64,000 nt of DNA from Primulina eburnea (taxonomy: Eukaryota; Streptophyta; Magnoliopsida; Lamiales; Gesneriaceae), in assembly GCF_022965805.1 (NCBI RefSeq), contig NC_133101.1, forward strand, positions 20,369,054-20,433,053, read 5' to 3'. Positions within the stretch are counted from its first letter, which is position 1; each line of letters begins with the position of its first letter. The position numbers and the translations under genes were made by a program. Of this stretch, positions 33,769-44,725 are shown one piece after another. Under the pieces are notes generated by a model. The model did no database searches. It had not been told where the DNA came from and was given only the letters and a program-made list of their open reading frames with translations.

Positions 33769-34043
33769 TCTCTTACTATTTATTAAAGCTGAGTAGGTTA
33801 GAGTAACTTCTTTGGTCTGTTTTTTAAAATACCTAAAATACCCTTCACACCAACTCTCTACATTAGGTTAGAGTAACTTCCTTGGTCTGTTTTTTAAAAT
33901 ACCTAAAATACCCTTCACCCCACTCTCTACATTACTAATTATATATATTAATAAAGTGTTAAAAAATAAAAGCAAGTCATATAAATCAAATAAATTATAA
34001 AAACATATCGTACAAGCACGCAACGCGTGCGTCGTTGTACTAG
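33769..34043 (+). mobile_element. Small non-autonomous Helitron
   Basis: It starts TCTCTTACTATTTATTAAAG after an A and ends CTAG before a T, with the hairpin GCACGC-aac-GCGTGC (34016-34030) ten bases upstream of the CTAG. These are the standard Helitron ends, and insertion between A and T fits. It is 275 bp with no coding capacity. Confidence 0.85.
33795..33933. repeat. 70-bp tandem duplication inside the Helitron
   Basis: Two copies start aggttagagtaactt at 33795 and 33865 and differ by a few bases. Confidence 0.95.
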
Positions 34044-35707
34044 TTGTTATTAAATTTTGTATGAAGCGTCAACGGCATGAGCGATATCGACATGAGCGAG
34101 ACCCAATATCACGGGAGCTCTCTACATGCACACACAAAGGCACTGAGATGGAACGTTCATTGATAAGCGGTCATGACATGTCAATGTAATTTTTATGTTC
34201 GAAATTTACAATAACTTGACGAATTAATTTTTAAAATAATTATTATTTTTCAAATAAGGAATAAAGATTTTATTCTTCCTCACATAAATATAGAGACATA
34301 TATGGTTGACTCGTTAACGTCATACGAGGATGGGACGATGTAGAATGCTCCTCATTCACATGAGGTCAACATCATGTTCAAGTTGGTGATAGGTGGGCCA
34401 AAAAAAATAGCAGATGCATGGTTGTGGTTTCATGGCTTCCACAATTTATCTCGAGGAGATGGCTCCACGTCGACGTTGAGGTTCTAGTAGCGCTGAGACT
34501 TCAAGGACAACTACGACTGAGGAGACAAAAAATTTGAGGAAGTATTTATCTGTGGAAAGAGCCGTCTAAGTCGAAGAAGGAGATCGAGTTGTTGAGGAAT
34601 CGAATGTCCTCCTTGGAAGATCAGGTACATCTTTTGGTGGCTGGCATGTTTCAAGGAGCATCTATACAGCCACCCTTGAAGTCCTACGACCATTCCACCA
34701 ACGCCTCATGTAACGGTCGCTTCATAGCAGGAGGATCACACAAAAACCGCTTTGCCTCCGGACCATCACATGAGCGTAGATCCTCAAATGGACGCGGATA
34801 CTCACAGCAGTATATCGGGTCATCACACGACTTGAGTTATTGCAAAATTAAATTATATATCATCATTTCAAATTTTAGTTTATTTATCATTTTGATTTGA
34901 AATACTTATATATATAATATCAGTCGGATTTGAAACGTTTTTATTCATTACACAATCTCAACGTATTATTATGGGCAATGAAGTTTTATTTAGACAAATA
35001 TAAATATTTTGTAATATTCAAATCAATAGAATTCAAATGTATTTTTCTAATTTTGGATAAGTAGGTCATAACCTTTAATTCACTTCTTGCGTGTTTATAT
35101 ATTGTTCCATATTAATTAGAATATATTTCAAGTTCAGTCAATATTGAAAGCATTTCAAATTCATTATATTTTATGTAATCAATGTGTAAAAAAGTAAGAT
35201 ATCGATTTAAGATTTTATATATTATTTAATTTTTAAAAATAAAATTATAATAAATATACGTTGATTTTAAATCCATCCAACCAAACACAATATAATTGAA
35301 AATATTTTTTAATATAAATACTTCTTAATTATTAAAAATCTAAATATAAAATATATATTCATTATTTATAGAAATTATTAATATTATTTTTCTTATTTAA
35401 AAAATTCCTTAAATAAGGAATACTAAACAGTCACAAATAGCGATGGTTAATTTTTATTAAAATTATCGCAAATCGCGATGATTTTGAAAGAAAAAAGTCG
35501 TAATTAGTTACTGTAAACTGACACGTACACAAAAATTAAATCTCATTCGGTTTGGTGACGGTATTTTTTCACAAATAGCGACGGTATTCTTCAAAAATCT
35601 GTCGCAAGATTAGCTAAGGTTTTTGAAAAACTGTTGTTATAAGTCAACGGCGACTGATTTAATGACAGAATTCATGACCATCGCTAGTCGCATTTTTTTT
35701 TGTAGTG
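34044..35707 (+). mobile_element. CACTA (En/Spm-like) remnant, one end
   Basis: It ends tttttttttGTAGTG at 35707, the inverted form of the CACTAC terminus. The last 300 bases carry subterminal motifs such as cacaaatagcgayggt (35430, 35569) and gtcgca in both orientations, as in plant CACTA elements. The left end is not seen, so the start given is only the end of the Helitron. A weak ORF lies within (34589-34900). Confidence 0.6.
34450..34900 (+). pseudogene. Possible CACTA transposase-related fragment
   Basis: The frame at 34589-34900 begins with a short coiled-coil (LRNRMSSLEDQVHLLVAGMF), preceded by a stop-separated SKKEIE-like stretch, and then a Ser/Arg/Gly-rich part that ends in AT-rich noncoding DNA. 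Such a coiled-coil tail occurs in plant transposase proteins of CACTA elements, and the CACTA end downstream is in the right place, but the protein is too short and plain for a firm call. It may be chance. Confidence 0.3.
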
Positions 35708-35811
35708 AGAAGAACTACATATTTTATTAGATTTGTTTTGTTACACTTGTGTATTACTTGTATATTTTTATACTTAAATTTATTTATTCTATTTCTAATT
35801 TATATTAAAAG

Positions 35812-36038
35812 AAAAACTTTTTACAAAAAACTTCAAAAAAGTTATTATCATTCCCATTTTGCAAAAAGTGAATCTTCCGCGTCAACTAAAGTTTTCGAAA
35901 TCATTTTTTGTTTTAATTTTTTCAAAAACTTTTTACAAAAAACTTCAAAAAAGTTATTATCATTCCCATTTTGCAAAAAGTGAATCTTCCGCGTCAACTA
36001 AAGTTTTCGAAATCATTTTTTGTTTTAATTTTTTCAAT
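35812..36038. repeat. 112-bp tandem duplication
   Basis: Two adjacent copies start aaaaactttttacaaaaaac at 35812 and 35924 and appear identical through the end at 36038. An apparent repeated peptide in the plus frame is only a consequence of this. Confidence 0.95.
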
Positions 36039-36060
36039 TGATAAAAAATAATAAAACTAA

Positions 36061-36108
36061 AAATAATAATAATAATAACAATAATAATAATAATAATAAT
36101 AATAAAAT
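36061..36108. repeat. (AAT)n microsatellite
   Basis: About 14 AAT units with one interruption (aac). Confidence 0.95.
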
Positions 36109-36210
36109 GAAAATCATCACAAACCGTAAAAAAAAATGGTAATTATCAATAATGATGATGATGATGGCAAATATTATTATTTTATCTGAAATGCTCTTGA
36201 TTATTTGTAA

Positions 36211-37035
36211 AGATCAAGCGGTCATCACTATGTCAAAAATTATAGCTGTTAATAAATGCGCAACTTTATTTTCTTAATACTTGTGTCAATGCAGAGTACA
36301 TTTACTTGGGTGCTAATAGATCGGTCTGCTAGGCTCATGAGTTTGGGGTGATGCATGTCTATATGTTGGTGTTGTCTCATATCTCTTACAGACCAATCTT
36401 ACTCTTTTTCTATCATCAGTAATATCCTCAGTATAGACAGTATTACCTGTTAATATCTGGCGTAACTCTTTTACGACCGACCAAGCCAACCAGATTAAGA
36501 GGCGCGACATCAACAGCTTGACGTAAGAGAACTTCATAGTATGTCATTCATCCCAATACTACTCACTCATGTACAGTTAACTCAACATCGGCCCCAAGAA
36601 ACATATAAATATTCTTCTTGGGAGATTTGAACACATGACCTCTCTCTGATACCAATTATTAGCATCAAGCGCTTACCACGAGGCCAAAAATTATAGTTGT
36701 TAGCCAAGGTGCGACTTTATTTTCTTATGCATGTGGCAGAGTAAAGTGCACATACTTGGGTGCTAATGGGTCGGGATGTTAGGCTTGTGCGTCCGAGAAA
36801 ATAAGTTTTTATATGCTGGTGTTGTCTCATATATATTAGAGATTAGTCTTACCTTATCTCTACCTCCGACATATCCCCATTAAAGACGATATTACTCGTT
36901 AAGATCCGGCGTCACTCTTTTATGATTCACATAGGCAACCAGATTAAGTGACGCAATGTCAGCAGTTTGACGCACAAGAACTTCTCAAGAGATAACTCAT
37001 CTCAGTACTACTCTCACTCATGCGCGCTTAACATA
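36211..37035 (-). repeat. Tandem pair of tRNA-derived SINE-like units
   Basis: Two related units, each with an inner block ttatagYtgtta...actttattttctta, start about 455 bases apart (36211 and 36670). On the minus strand the first unit has a tRNA-like head (36690-36606): box A-like TGGTAAGCGC and box B-like GTTCAAATCTC. The second lacks a clear head. The rest is shared (ctgaggatattactgatg-type segment, roughly three in four bases). Pol III internal promoter boxes plus an unrelated body are SINE features. Confidence 0.5.
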
Positions 37036-37618
37036 ATATTATTAATTGAATAAATTTATTTATTATTATTTTTATTCATATAAAATTTATTACTATTATC
37101 GATTATTTATTTAAAAAATCATTCTGAAAAATGAATATTCTTTCATTATGTTATAGTAATTATTTGATATGGGTAAAAAGAATAAAGAAGGGTATTTTAG
37201 GATTGTTGGATTGTAAAAGGCTATATTATATGATATTAAACGAAGAGGGTGTTTTTAGAAATTGGCAATTTGTTACAATTTCTTAAAAGGGGAAGAATAT
37301 AATATTTATTTTTAAGGTATATGATTTTAATTAGATTTATTCCATTAATTGTTTAAGAATATAGGTAAATTGAATGAGTTATGATCTAGTCAAGAATCTC
37401 CAAATAAACAAAACAAGAATATAATACACACATTAATCGTGATAGTAAAATTATATAAGAACGTAATGTACCGAATAAAAAATATTCCACTTGCATAAAA
37501 ACATTTTGTTACAACTTAAATGTTAGTGTCACAGCTCACAGGTCATGATCGACACTAACTAAATCTCATATTTTATGTGAAAGAAAAATAAATTCTCATA
37601 GCCTGCACAATTATCTAC
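37036..37618. other. AT-rich intergenic DNA
   Basis: No gene, repeat or RNA feature that I can name. Confidence 0.5.
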
Positions 37619-37680
37619 AAGAGTACTAAGAATGAAATTGGACATAACCAAATTATTAAAAGATATATATATATTTATAT

Positions 37681-37953
37681 TTATACTATATTATTAAGTG
37701 TGAGGACATCATAATAACTACCTAGAGAGGACACCATCTTTTTTTCCAGTTTTACCCTTATATGATACTAATATTACACTTTTGTTTTTTGTTTTTTTGT
37801 TTTAAATTTCAACACACACTTTTTTTTTTATTTTTTTTATTTCAACCATTCAAATATCAATTTAGTCTCTTCTTAATTTGTCAAATTTCACTTTAATCCA
37901 TCGATAATGATAAAAAAGATTGTACACACACAACGCGTGTGCAGAGTAATTAG
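37681..37953 (+). mobile_element. Helitron-like element with atypical ends
   Basis: It starts TTATACTATATTATTAAG and ends with hairpin-like CACAC-aacgc-GTGTG (37927-37941) followed by ATTAG before T. The layout matches the Helitron at 33769 but the 5' TC and the 3' CTAG are changed to TT and TTAG. The corresponding DNA is absent from copy A. Confidence 0.5.
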
Positions 37954-38205
37954 TATATATATATATATATATATGATCAAAATTACAGACGTTGATGACT
38001 ATACGTGTAGGTGAGAGCATATTGGTATGCATGTAGCGGACGGAGTCCATGTGTAAGTCCATGAATATACGTGTTTGATTTAGTTTATAAGCTGTTAAAA
38101 TAATTTATAAGTTGATTATGGATAACAATAATTTTTTAAAACATGGTTAAGTGCAATAAATGCGGGGAAAAAATTAACCTCTCCCCAAATCACCTTTTGC
38201 TTGTG

Positions 38206-38247
38206 TTCCCACATCGAGTATTTGAAAAATAATTTGTTCTTTATAAA
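38206..38247 (+). promoter_or_regulatory. USE + TATA promoter of 7SL-like copy B
   Basis: TTCCCACATCG at 38206-38216 and TATAAA from 38242 leave 25 bases between them, the Pol III-type spacing. Both elements are conserved with copy A. Confidence 0.8.
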
Positions 38248-38269
38248 TGAGTTTCCATCCATTTTGTTT

Positions 38270-38560
38270 GCCGGACTCGGTTGCGAGGGTCTGTAACCTA
38301 AGAGGGGGCAATAAGGTCTAGGGGAATGGACTCATGAACACTATCCTCTGAGAGTTTGGTTGAGACGCGATATCCATGGCCAGGGTCTGTCTTGGAGATG
38401 GCTTCGGCCATGTGAAGATAGTTTCTGTGGCGCCCCAGTGCATCACGGGTTACGATATTTGATGTCTATCCTTAACTGTTGACTTGTCAGAGCAGCACCG
38501 GCTATCTTCTTAGTTTCGCCAACTCTACCGTGTTTCACCACATCAATCCGACCTCGACCT
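38270..38560 (+). ncRNA. 7SL-like signal recognition particle RNA gene, copy B
   Basis: It starts gccggactcggttgcgag, 28 bases after the TATA box, and keeps the same ordered blocks as copy A: tgtaac, gagggggca, ccagggtctgtcttggagat, ggcttcggcca, ggcgccccagtgcat and agagcagcac. Length is about 290 and a T4 run follows. It differs from copy A at roughly one base in ten, mainly in likely paired regions, which could be compensatory or neutral. As in copy A, no GGAA-type loop is seen near agagcagc. It may be functional or a pseudogene. Confidence 0.65.
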
Positions 38561-38563
38561 TTT
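38560..38563 (+). terminator. Pol III T4 terminator of copy B
   Basis: TTTT after ccgacctcgacc, at the same place as the T5 of copy A. Confidence 0.5.
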
Positions 38564-38913
38564 GATGATGTTTGCGAGGATTGTATGTTCTTTTTCCTTT
38601 TGTTTGGTGTGTATTGTGAATATGATTATTTGTTATTATCCTTGTATAATTGTCAGATATTCATATGATATTCCTCGTCTATATATAATTCACTGAAGTA
38701 TTTAATTACCATTATTTGATCCAAATCGGCTCATCCATGCATCCATTTGGATTATTTTATTTATATTTACTTTACAATCTTGGTTAATAAGAAATTTTTA
38801 TTAATTTGATTAACTCAATAGTTATAATCATCAAGCTCCCATAATATCACATGATTATAACATATTAATTCTTTCGTTATTTGTTTTATTTCGCATTGGA
38901 ATGAAATATGCTT

Positions 38914-39646
38914 CAGTGTGTTTGGCAACCAAGATTTGAGAGGATTTCGTGGGATTTGGAATTGGATTTGGAAATTCAAGTATTTGAAATTCCATTTGGT
39001 ATTTGGTTTAAAATTTAAAAATGGTATTTACAAATCCAATTCTTGTTTGGAGAAAAAAGGATTCGAATTTAGAATTTTAAAATTTTACTAAACTACCCTT
39101 AGAAATCATATAAACATAAATAACTAAAAAATGTTTAGAAATTAATAATTCTTCTCTATTATTTGTAAATGTAAATTCAAAATTTAATTATTATTTATTA
39201 ATCATAGTGCACATAAAATAATAATTAAAAAATCATCAAACAACTTCAAACTTTAACATGAAATTAATTATTAAACGTAAAAAGAGGCTTTGTTAATTAT
39301 TATAATTTTTATTATATTAATCATTAAATAACACGAGAAACTTTAAACGAAATATTTCAACTTCTAAAAAAAATTAAAAGGAAAAAAAGTCTAACTATTT
39401 AGAAACTTTTGGTGGAGAATGATGTGTTGGATAAAAAAATAATTTTATGTTTTTAAAATCCAAATCCCACCAAATCTTATCAAAGTTGATGAGATTTTGA
39501 TATACTTGTTGAAATCCCATGAGATCCCATGAAATCCAAAGCAAATCCGAATCCTTTTTTTTTAACATCTTACCAAACAGTAAAAATAGGATTTTGAAAT
39601 CCAAATCCCATGAAATTCTCCCAAATCCTGGTTGCCAAACACACTG
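38914..39646. mobile_element. MITE with long terminal inverted repeats
   Basis: CAGTGTGTTTGGCAACCA at 38914 is the inverse of TGGTTGCCAAACACACTG ending at 39646, and the match continues with mismatches for about 50 bases (ggatttc.tgggatttgga). The interior is AT-rich with no gene; the ORF in it is inverted-repeat sequence. The ends resemble hAT- or PIF/Harbinger-type MITEs. I find no clear target duplication. Confidence 0.85.
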
Positions 39647-39945
39647 TTAGGGTAGACATATGGATTCCAAAATATTGTAAGAACCCGACCATCGTTCCCA
39701 GAAACCAGAACTGGAATCATGTACGTACTGTTTGGTTCCGATTCCTAAGATTTATAAGGAACTAGAACATGAGGAACCGGAACCTGGGCCAGAGCATAGC
39801 TAGGGGGCAATTATCTATCATATATGCTGATTTATATTGATACATGCATTCGTGAAAATAAGTATATTGTTGGAAATGACGTACGGTCGAAATATGCTTC
39901 AAGGAACGTTTTAATTCCAATAATAATCATGATTCATGTATAGTT
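39647..39945. other. Intergenic DNA
   Basis: No gene seen. It contains short imperfect repeats of ggaaccggaacc and gaaccagaactgg. Confidence 0.4.
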
Positions 39946-40345
39946 TGTTAGATCTCAGTTTCTCGTGCCCAAAACGCAGCGGAAGTTTAAATTTTTTTTA
40001 ATTTATTTTGACAATCAAAATATATATATGTTTGAGCACTCATATGGTTTTATAAATAAACATTCATAGGGCGTTAGAATTTTATACCTTTGGTGAATTA
40101 AATCAAATGGCTCCAACTAATCCGGTATTAGCGGATCTAGCTCTTGATGAATCCCTACGAACGATCTTCAAAATTCTTTCTTTATTATTTTAATCAGGTC
40201 CACGACTAGAAGATTAGATTATCTTCCAAATTGCACTAAAAAATTTGGAAGAAGTTTTAACGTTGGAGATCAAAGTATGAGAGACGGCTCAAACTTTTCT
40301 CCAAAGAGAAGTGGCCGAAATTTGGAGAGGAGGAGGAGAAGAAAT
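39946..40345 (-). repeat. Copia-type LTR remnant
   Basis: On the minus strand the end reads cttccgctgcgttttgggca followed by cgagaaactgagatctaaca (39946), a form common at the 3' ends of plant Copia LTRs (from memory). The other end runs into Tat-like gag-pro near 40345. No PBS follows it. Confidence 0.5.
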
Positions 40346-41702
40346 TTCGAAAACCCTCATAATATCATAATTTTCTATCCTGGCTTGAATTATCAGGGCA
40401 TCATTGTGAGGAAGATTAACACCCTTAAGGTCCTCCGGGCCAAAACTGATAATTGCTTCCCTCCTCCTCACCCCTTCCACCTCCATGCAATCTCTTCTGC
40501 TTCTTGACTTCCGAGCCCGATTAAAATCACCGTCAGTGGAACCTCCAGATATCATTTTTATCACCCCCAAGGTAGGGGGTGAGGACTTCTTCCTCTCGGG
40601 CTCCGACTCTCTTCTCCCCCTCGGGGCACTTCTAGAATCTTTCTAGGCATTGGGCCCTGGCTGCCGAGCTGCCCAAGGTGGCATTCTCAGCTTCTTTCTT
40701 GGTGGATTGTGTCTCTGAACAAAGGGTGGGACATAATCTCTCTTCATTGTTATGAAATCCTCGGTTTTGTGATGACACACTTTGTGAAATGTTCAGAATC
40801 CCTTCTTCTCGGGCCTGGTAAATTTTTGAGGTGGAAGAAAATCCCTACTACACTCTTGGACCTCCCTGTCCGGGTAAACTTCAGGGGCACGTGATGAGAA
40901 AAATGCCTTGGGTTACCCCTTTTCTGTCCTCTCTCCTCGGGCTTAGATACCTAGTCTCCCCTCTCTCTTCTCACCACCTCCCTTTTCTGTTTTTGCGCCT
41001 CCTCCATATTAAAATACTTTTCTGCCTGAGCCAGCAAATCTTCAAAGTCCACAGGCATCTTCTTTGTTAGTGATCAAAAAAATTTGCCCTCCCTCAGCCC
41101 CTGGGTGAATTCAGTTGTCTTAGTCTCATGGGCACAAAAAGGGACATCCAAAGCAACTCTGTTAAATCTTCGAATATAAGCCCTGAGACTCTCTTTCGGG
41201 CTTTGTTTAACTTCAAAACGCTAAATGCAATCTTTTTGTACTTCTTTCTGCTACTAAAATGGTGTAGAAACACCTTCTGAAAATCCTCAAAAGAATGGAT
41301 ACTCTGAGGGGCCAATCCCTCAAACCATCTCTGAACCGAGTCAACCAGAGTGGTCAAAAATACCTTGCACTTGATTCTGTCAGCATAAGAGTGCAACATG
41401 GACATCTTCTCGAATCTGGCCAAATGTTCCTCGGGGTCTGCATTTCCATCATAATCCTTGACTTTGGAAAACTCCTTTTGGTTCATCTTCCTGAACCTCT
41501 CATACAATGCTTCCGGTTTGGGCCTCGCCCCTGTATCCACTGCTGCTTGGTTCCCCGCAAACTGTGCGAAGAACTGAGTCATGCCTGCAAGCATATGTGC
41601 CTGCATATATGGTGGTGGAGGTGGGGGATTGGCCCTCTCCTCATCTCGAGGCTCTTGGCCCTCTTCCCTTGCTATACGGTCAATCACACGTCTAGGAGGC
41701 AT
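40346..41702 (-). pseudogene. E5 chimeric gag
   Basis: The frame starts at an ATG at about 41702 (MPPRRVIDRIAREEGQEP), with a Pro-rich patch, MLAGMTQFFAQFAGNQ and YERFRKMNQKEFS, which are typical of Tekay/Del gag. It then continues without a break into KVKDYDGNADPEEHLARFEK, the Tat gag core, and on to VQRWFEGLAPQSIHSFEDF and SSRKKYKKIAF. Frames shift near 41225 and again further on (FTQ region, about 41110). The 40570-40289 frame covers the gag end (GSTDGDFNRARKSRSR, EDLKGVNLPHNDALIIQARI), up to the protease start. The join is at about 41465. Confidence 0.8.
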
Positions 41703-41922
41703 AATGTTCCAAAAATTCACCCAACACGTAAACCCAACATGCATGAACATGATATCAATGACATAAGATGAACGTACTTTGAGCTTAAAACATGGACATG
41801 CTGAAATCATGACTTAATACTTACTACATAACATAAATTTAAAACCTTAAAACTTACAGACTTGAGGTGTGACTTCGTGAGCTTCTTGCGACTGGCAATA
41901 GGCATAACCCTTTACAAGAACG

Positions 41923-41940
41923 CCTGGCTCTGATACCAAC
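41923..41940 (-). other. E5 primer binding site
   Basis: TGGTATCAGAGCCAGG on the minus strand, complementary to initiator Met tRNA, a base or two after the ...CGTTACA end of the LTR. Confidence 0.85.
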
Positions 41941-42304
41941 TGTAACGTACCGTACTTTTTACTACTAGAAATTTGCGGAAAAATTTAAATTTTTCTTAAA
42001 TAAGAAGTTAACCTTCAAAATCTTGATATGTAAACCGTTCATCCCACAACCAATGAAACAAAAGATCTCAAAGTAAAGTTTATCAAAATATTTACTAAAA
42101 ATCTCATAACCGATAACAAGAAATCAGAGTACTTTTAAACATTTCATAAAACTTAAAACTGGGCGGTCCTCGGGTCTAGCCTCCTGCTCAGTTCAAGCCT
42201 GCTCCTTGGTCTCCACCCCTAGTCTCCTCGAAATCATCCTCACCTGCATCGATCAAGTCTGGTAAGTATAAAGACTCAATATGTATAAACTGGGAGTAAC
42301 AAGT
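41941..42304 (-). repeat. E5 5' LTR, inner part
   Basis: The plus strand starts TGTAACGTACC (41941), the LTR's 3' end on the minus strand. It shares a layout with other chromovirus LTRs here. E6 interrupts it; the rest lies beyond the window. Confidence 0.75.
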
Positions 42305-44689
42305 TGTAGAGGCCCGTATTTCGTATTTGAAAATTTGTGGAATTATTTAAAATTTTACTTTTTAAAATAAATAACAAGCCTCATTCATAAAATAAACTGA
42401 TAAAAATATTTAATGTTTAATGTAACAGCGGAAGCAAATATTGTTTTCAAACCACAACTTAAAAATAATACGTCAAAGTAAAAATTGAGTCTGAGCATAA
42501 ATAGTAAATGATAAAAATGAGGTCCTCGGGTTCCTACTACTGCCGACCCAAGCTAGCTCACTGGTCCCCGCCATCAGTCCCGACCTCATCAGTACCTACA
42601 ACAATCAAGTCTAGTGAGTCTAAATACTCAGCATGCATATATCGTGAATAACACGTAAATAAATCATAAAATTTCGCGTAGCATAAAAATATCGTATCGT
42701 AAGGCGTAAGGTGAAAATCGTGTCATTGATAATTATAAATACGTGCATGTCTCAAAATCATACGTAAAAGCTTTGCTCGATAGAGCTCTGTCATAACATA
42801 TCATATCGTAATTTTTTTGTAGAGATAATGTTCTACGCAAGTGGCCCATAACATAACATAACATGCACATCTGATCAGACTAAACCACAATATACTGGGC
42901 GGTAGAGATCATCACAGCCCTTGGACTGGATATTCGTACCCATACATAATCGTAAACCGGTCGTAGGTCACCGGGTGAAGCAATCCCATAAGCGTAAGTT
43001 GGCCACAAGACATATCGCATATATCTCAAAAATAAACATTTTATATTTTATGCACGTAATATAATTATAACCCTGTTTTACCGAATGATTTGGATCGTTC
43101 CCAGGCTTGCTGCGACATAATTCTAACATGAGAAACATGCAAATAAACTTATCTTGACCAACACATCAAAATCGAACTAAAAACGAGACAATTACGCCCA
43201 ACAAAATTAGTATTCCAACCATGACTCCGTACCAACCCAAACCAACATCGAAACATCGTTTTGTCATGGTAAAAATATTCCTAAAATACTGGAAAACATA
43301 ACCATAGGGCTGTAATACGCGAAAATAGTGAATGGATGCCAAAATCGTGAAACGCTCTTTCGAGAGTCACTTTGGCACATTGCACCATAAGGGGAAAGTT
43401 GCTATCAAGCCTTCATCCAACGTGTAGGGGCTTGAACTAATGGACCCACATTGAGCACTTGGAACCGAGCCAATCCCTGAAATCACAAAAAACATACCAA
43501 CCGTGAAGCACAAGGAAAGGCCGAAAAATTCTGTGCAGTTTTGTTTGAAAGTTGCTGTCATGATTTCGGTTTTATCATGAATCAAGGACATGTAATGGTT
43601 TAAAAAAATAGATTTATGACTTGATTGAAGAGCAAAGAAACCATATATACATGCCTGGAATTTGTTTACGAAAAGAAAACAAACTATGCGACGAACACGA
43701 CGCGGCGGAGACGGAGTTCCTTCTCTTTTCTCTCTTATGTTTCTTGTTGATGGTTCACGCTTTCAGCAGCTACTCCTACTGATATTTTTGAATGTATGGT
43801 GGGGGAGAGTGTTGAGGGAATGAAGAGGAAGGTTCCCAATTAAATGGGGAGGTAGAATGGCAATTCAATTCATTCCATCCTAGTTTCTATTGAGATAAGG
43901 AAATGATATGCTATAATGATGGATTGAGAGGTGATTTGAGGGATGTGGTGGCCGATTTTCCTCATCCAAATAAAGGCAAGAATATTGCTTAATTATTAAT
44001 TTTTGTTGATTAAAAGTGAGGGAATTATCTTACCAAGAAAGGATAAGGAAATGAATCAAAAAATGGAGAGTTGACAATCATGTTTAAATCTTTAAAGGGG
44101 TGGCCGAAATTTGCAATTAAAAATGGGGTAAAATATTGCTTAATTCTTGAATTTTAACTCTTTAAAGTTTTAAACACTCATTGTGTATTTTAGTGAAATA
44201 AAAAATTAATTTCGGATAGAAATTTTCTTGCATGCATGGCTAATTCTTAAAATAGATTTACTAACATGTTAAGTTACAATTTATTAAATAAAATATGCCT
44301 AGATTAATTTATTCCAATTGGTTACACCTTTTAATTTAGGCTATTAATTAATCATTAGACATAAAAGAACTTATTTACTACTTAATTCCAATTAATTAAA
44401 TAAATCCATAAACATTCTTTTACATTAAAGTAAATTATTCCTGGGCTTAAATTAAATTTAGGGATATTTTCTTATTATTAAGTTTTATCTCAATACTCCA
44501 ACTCCGGTCCGGCCTCGCGTATTTAACTGAAAAGATAAAGCTAAACTTCTACGATTTAAAAATAGATGATCATGACTTAAAAATTTTTAAAAAATGAAAT
44601 AAACTCTCATGCATGTACGAAAATCATTTTAATTTAAATAATAGTAATTATGCATGACTTATACGTAGTCTGATTTATCGGGTTCTACA
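42305..44689 (-). repeat. E6 3' LTR
   Basis: On the minus strand from TGTAGAACCCG (44689) to GGCCTCTACA (42305), 2385 bp. No gene inside. The 42300-42304 CAAGT is the candidate left target duplication. Confidence 0.85.
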
Positions 44690-44705
44690 ACTCTCCCCCC
44701 CTTAA
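44690..44705 (-). other. E6 polypurine tract
   Basis: AAGGGGGGGAGAGT on the minus strand beside the LTR start. Confidence 0.8.
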
Positions 44706-44725
44706 AAGAAATTTCGTCCTCAAAA

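Larger units (their letters stand above)
37619..38770. repeat. Duplicated block, copy B
   Basis: 37619-37661 matches 11488-11530; 38005-38060 matches 22846-22903; 38070-38760 matches 23756-24433. The order is the same in both places, so this is a duplication of a block of at least 1 kb. Copy A was later split by E2 and cut by E3; copy B contains a Helitron-like insertion. Confidence 0.85.
40346..42304 (-). mobile_element. E5: chimeric gypsy remnant (chromovirus 5' end + Tat gag)
   Basis: On the minus strand: part of a 5' LTR (41941-42304), a Met-tRNA primer site, an untranslated leader, a chromovirus-type gag start, and then an in-frame switch to Tat-type gag that runs to the protease border. 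E6 cuts the LTR at 42304. The structure points to recombination between two gypsy lineages or to an old nested insertion joined by deletion. Confidence 0.7.

Noticed and set aside
35705..36041. ORFs with a duplicated KLQKSYYHSHF peptide
   Set aside because: They are a by-product of the 112-bp tandem duplication in AT-rich DNA.
39395..39604. Minus-strand ORF in the MITE
   Set aside because: Made of terminal inverted repeat and AT-rich filler.
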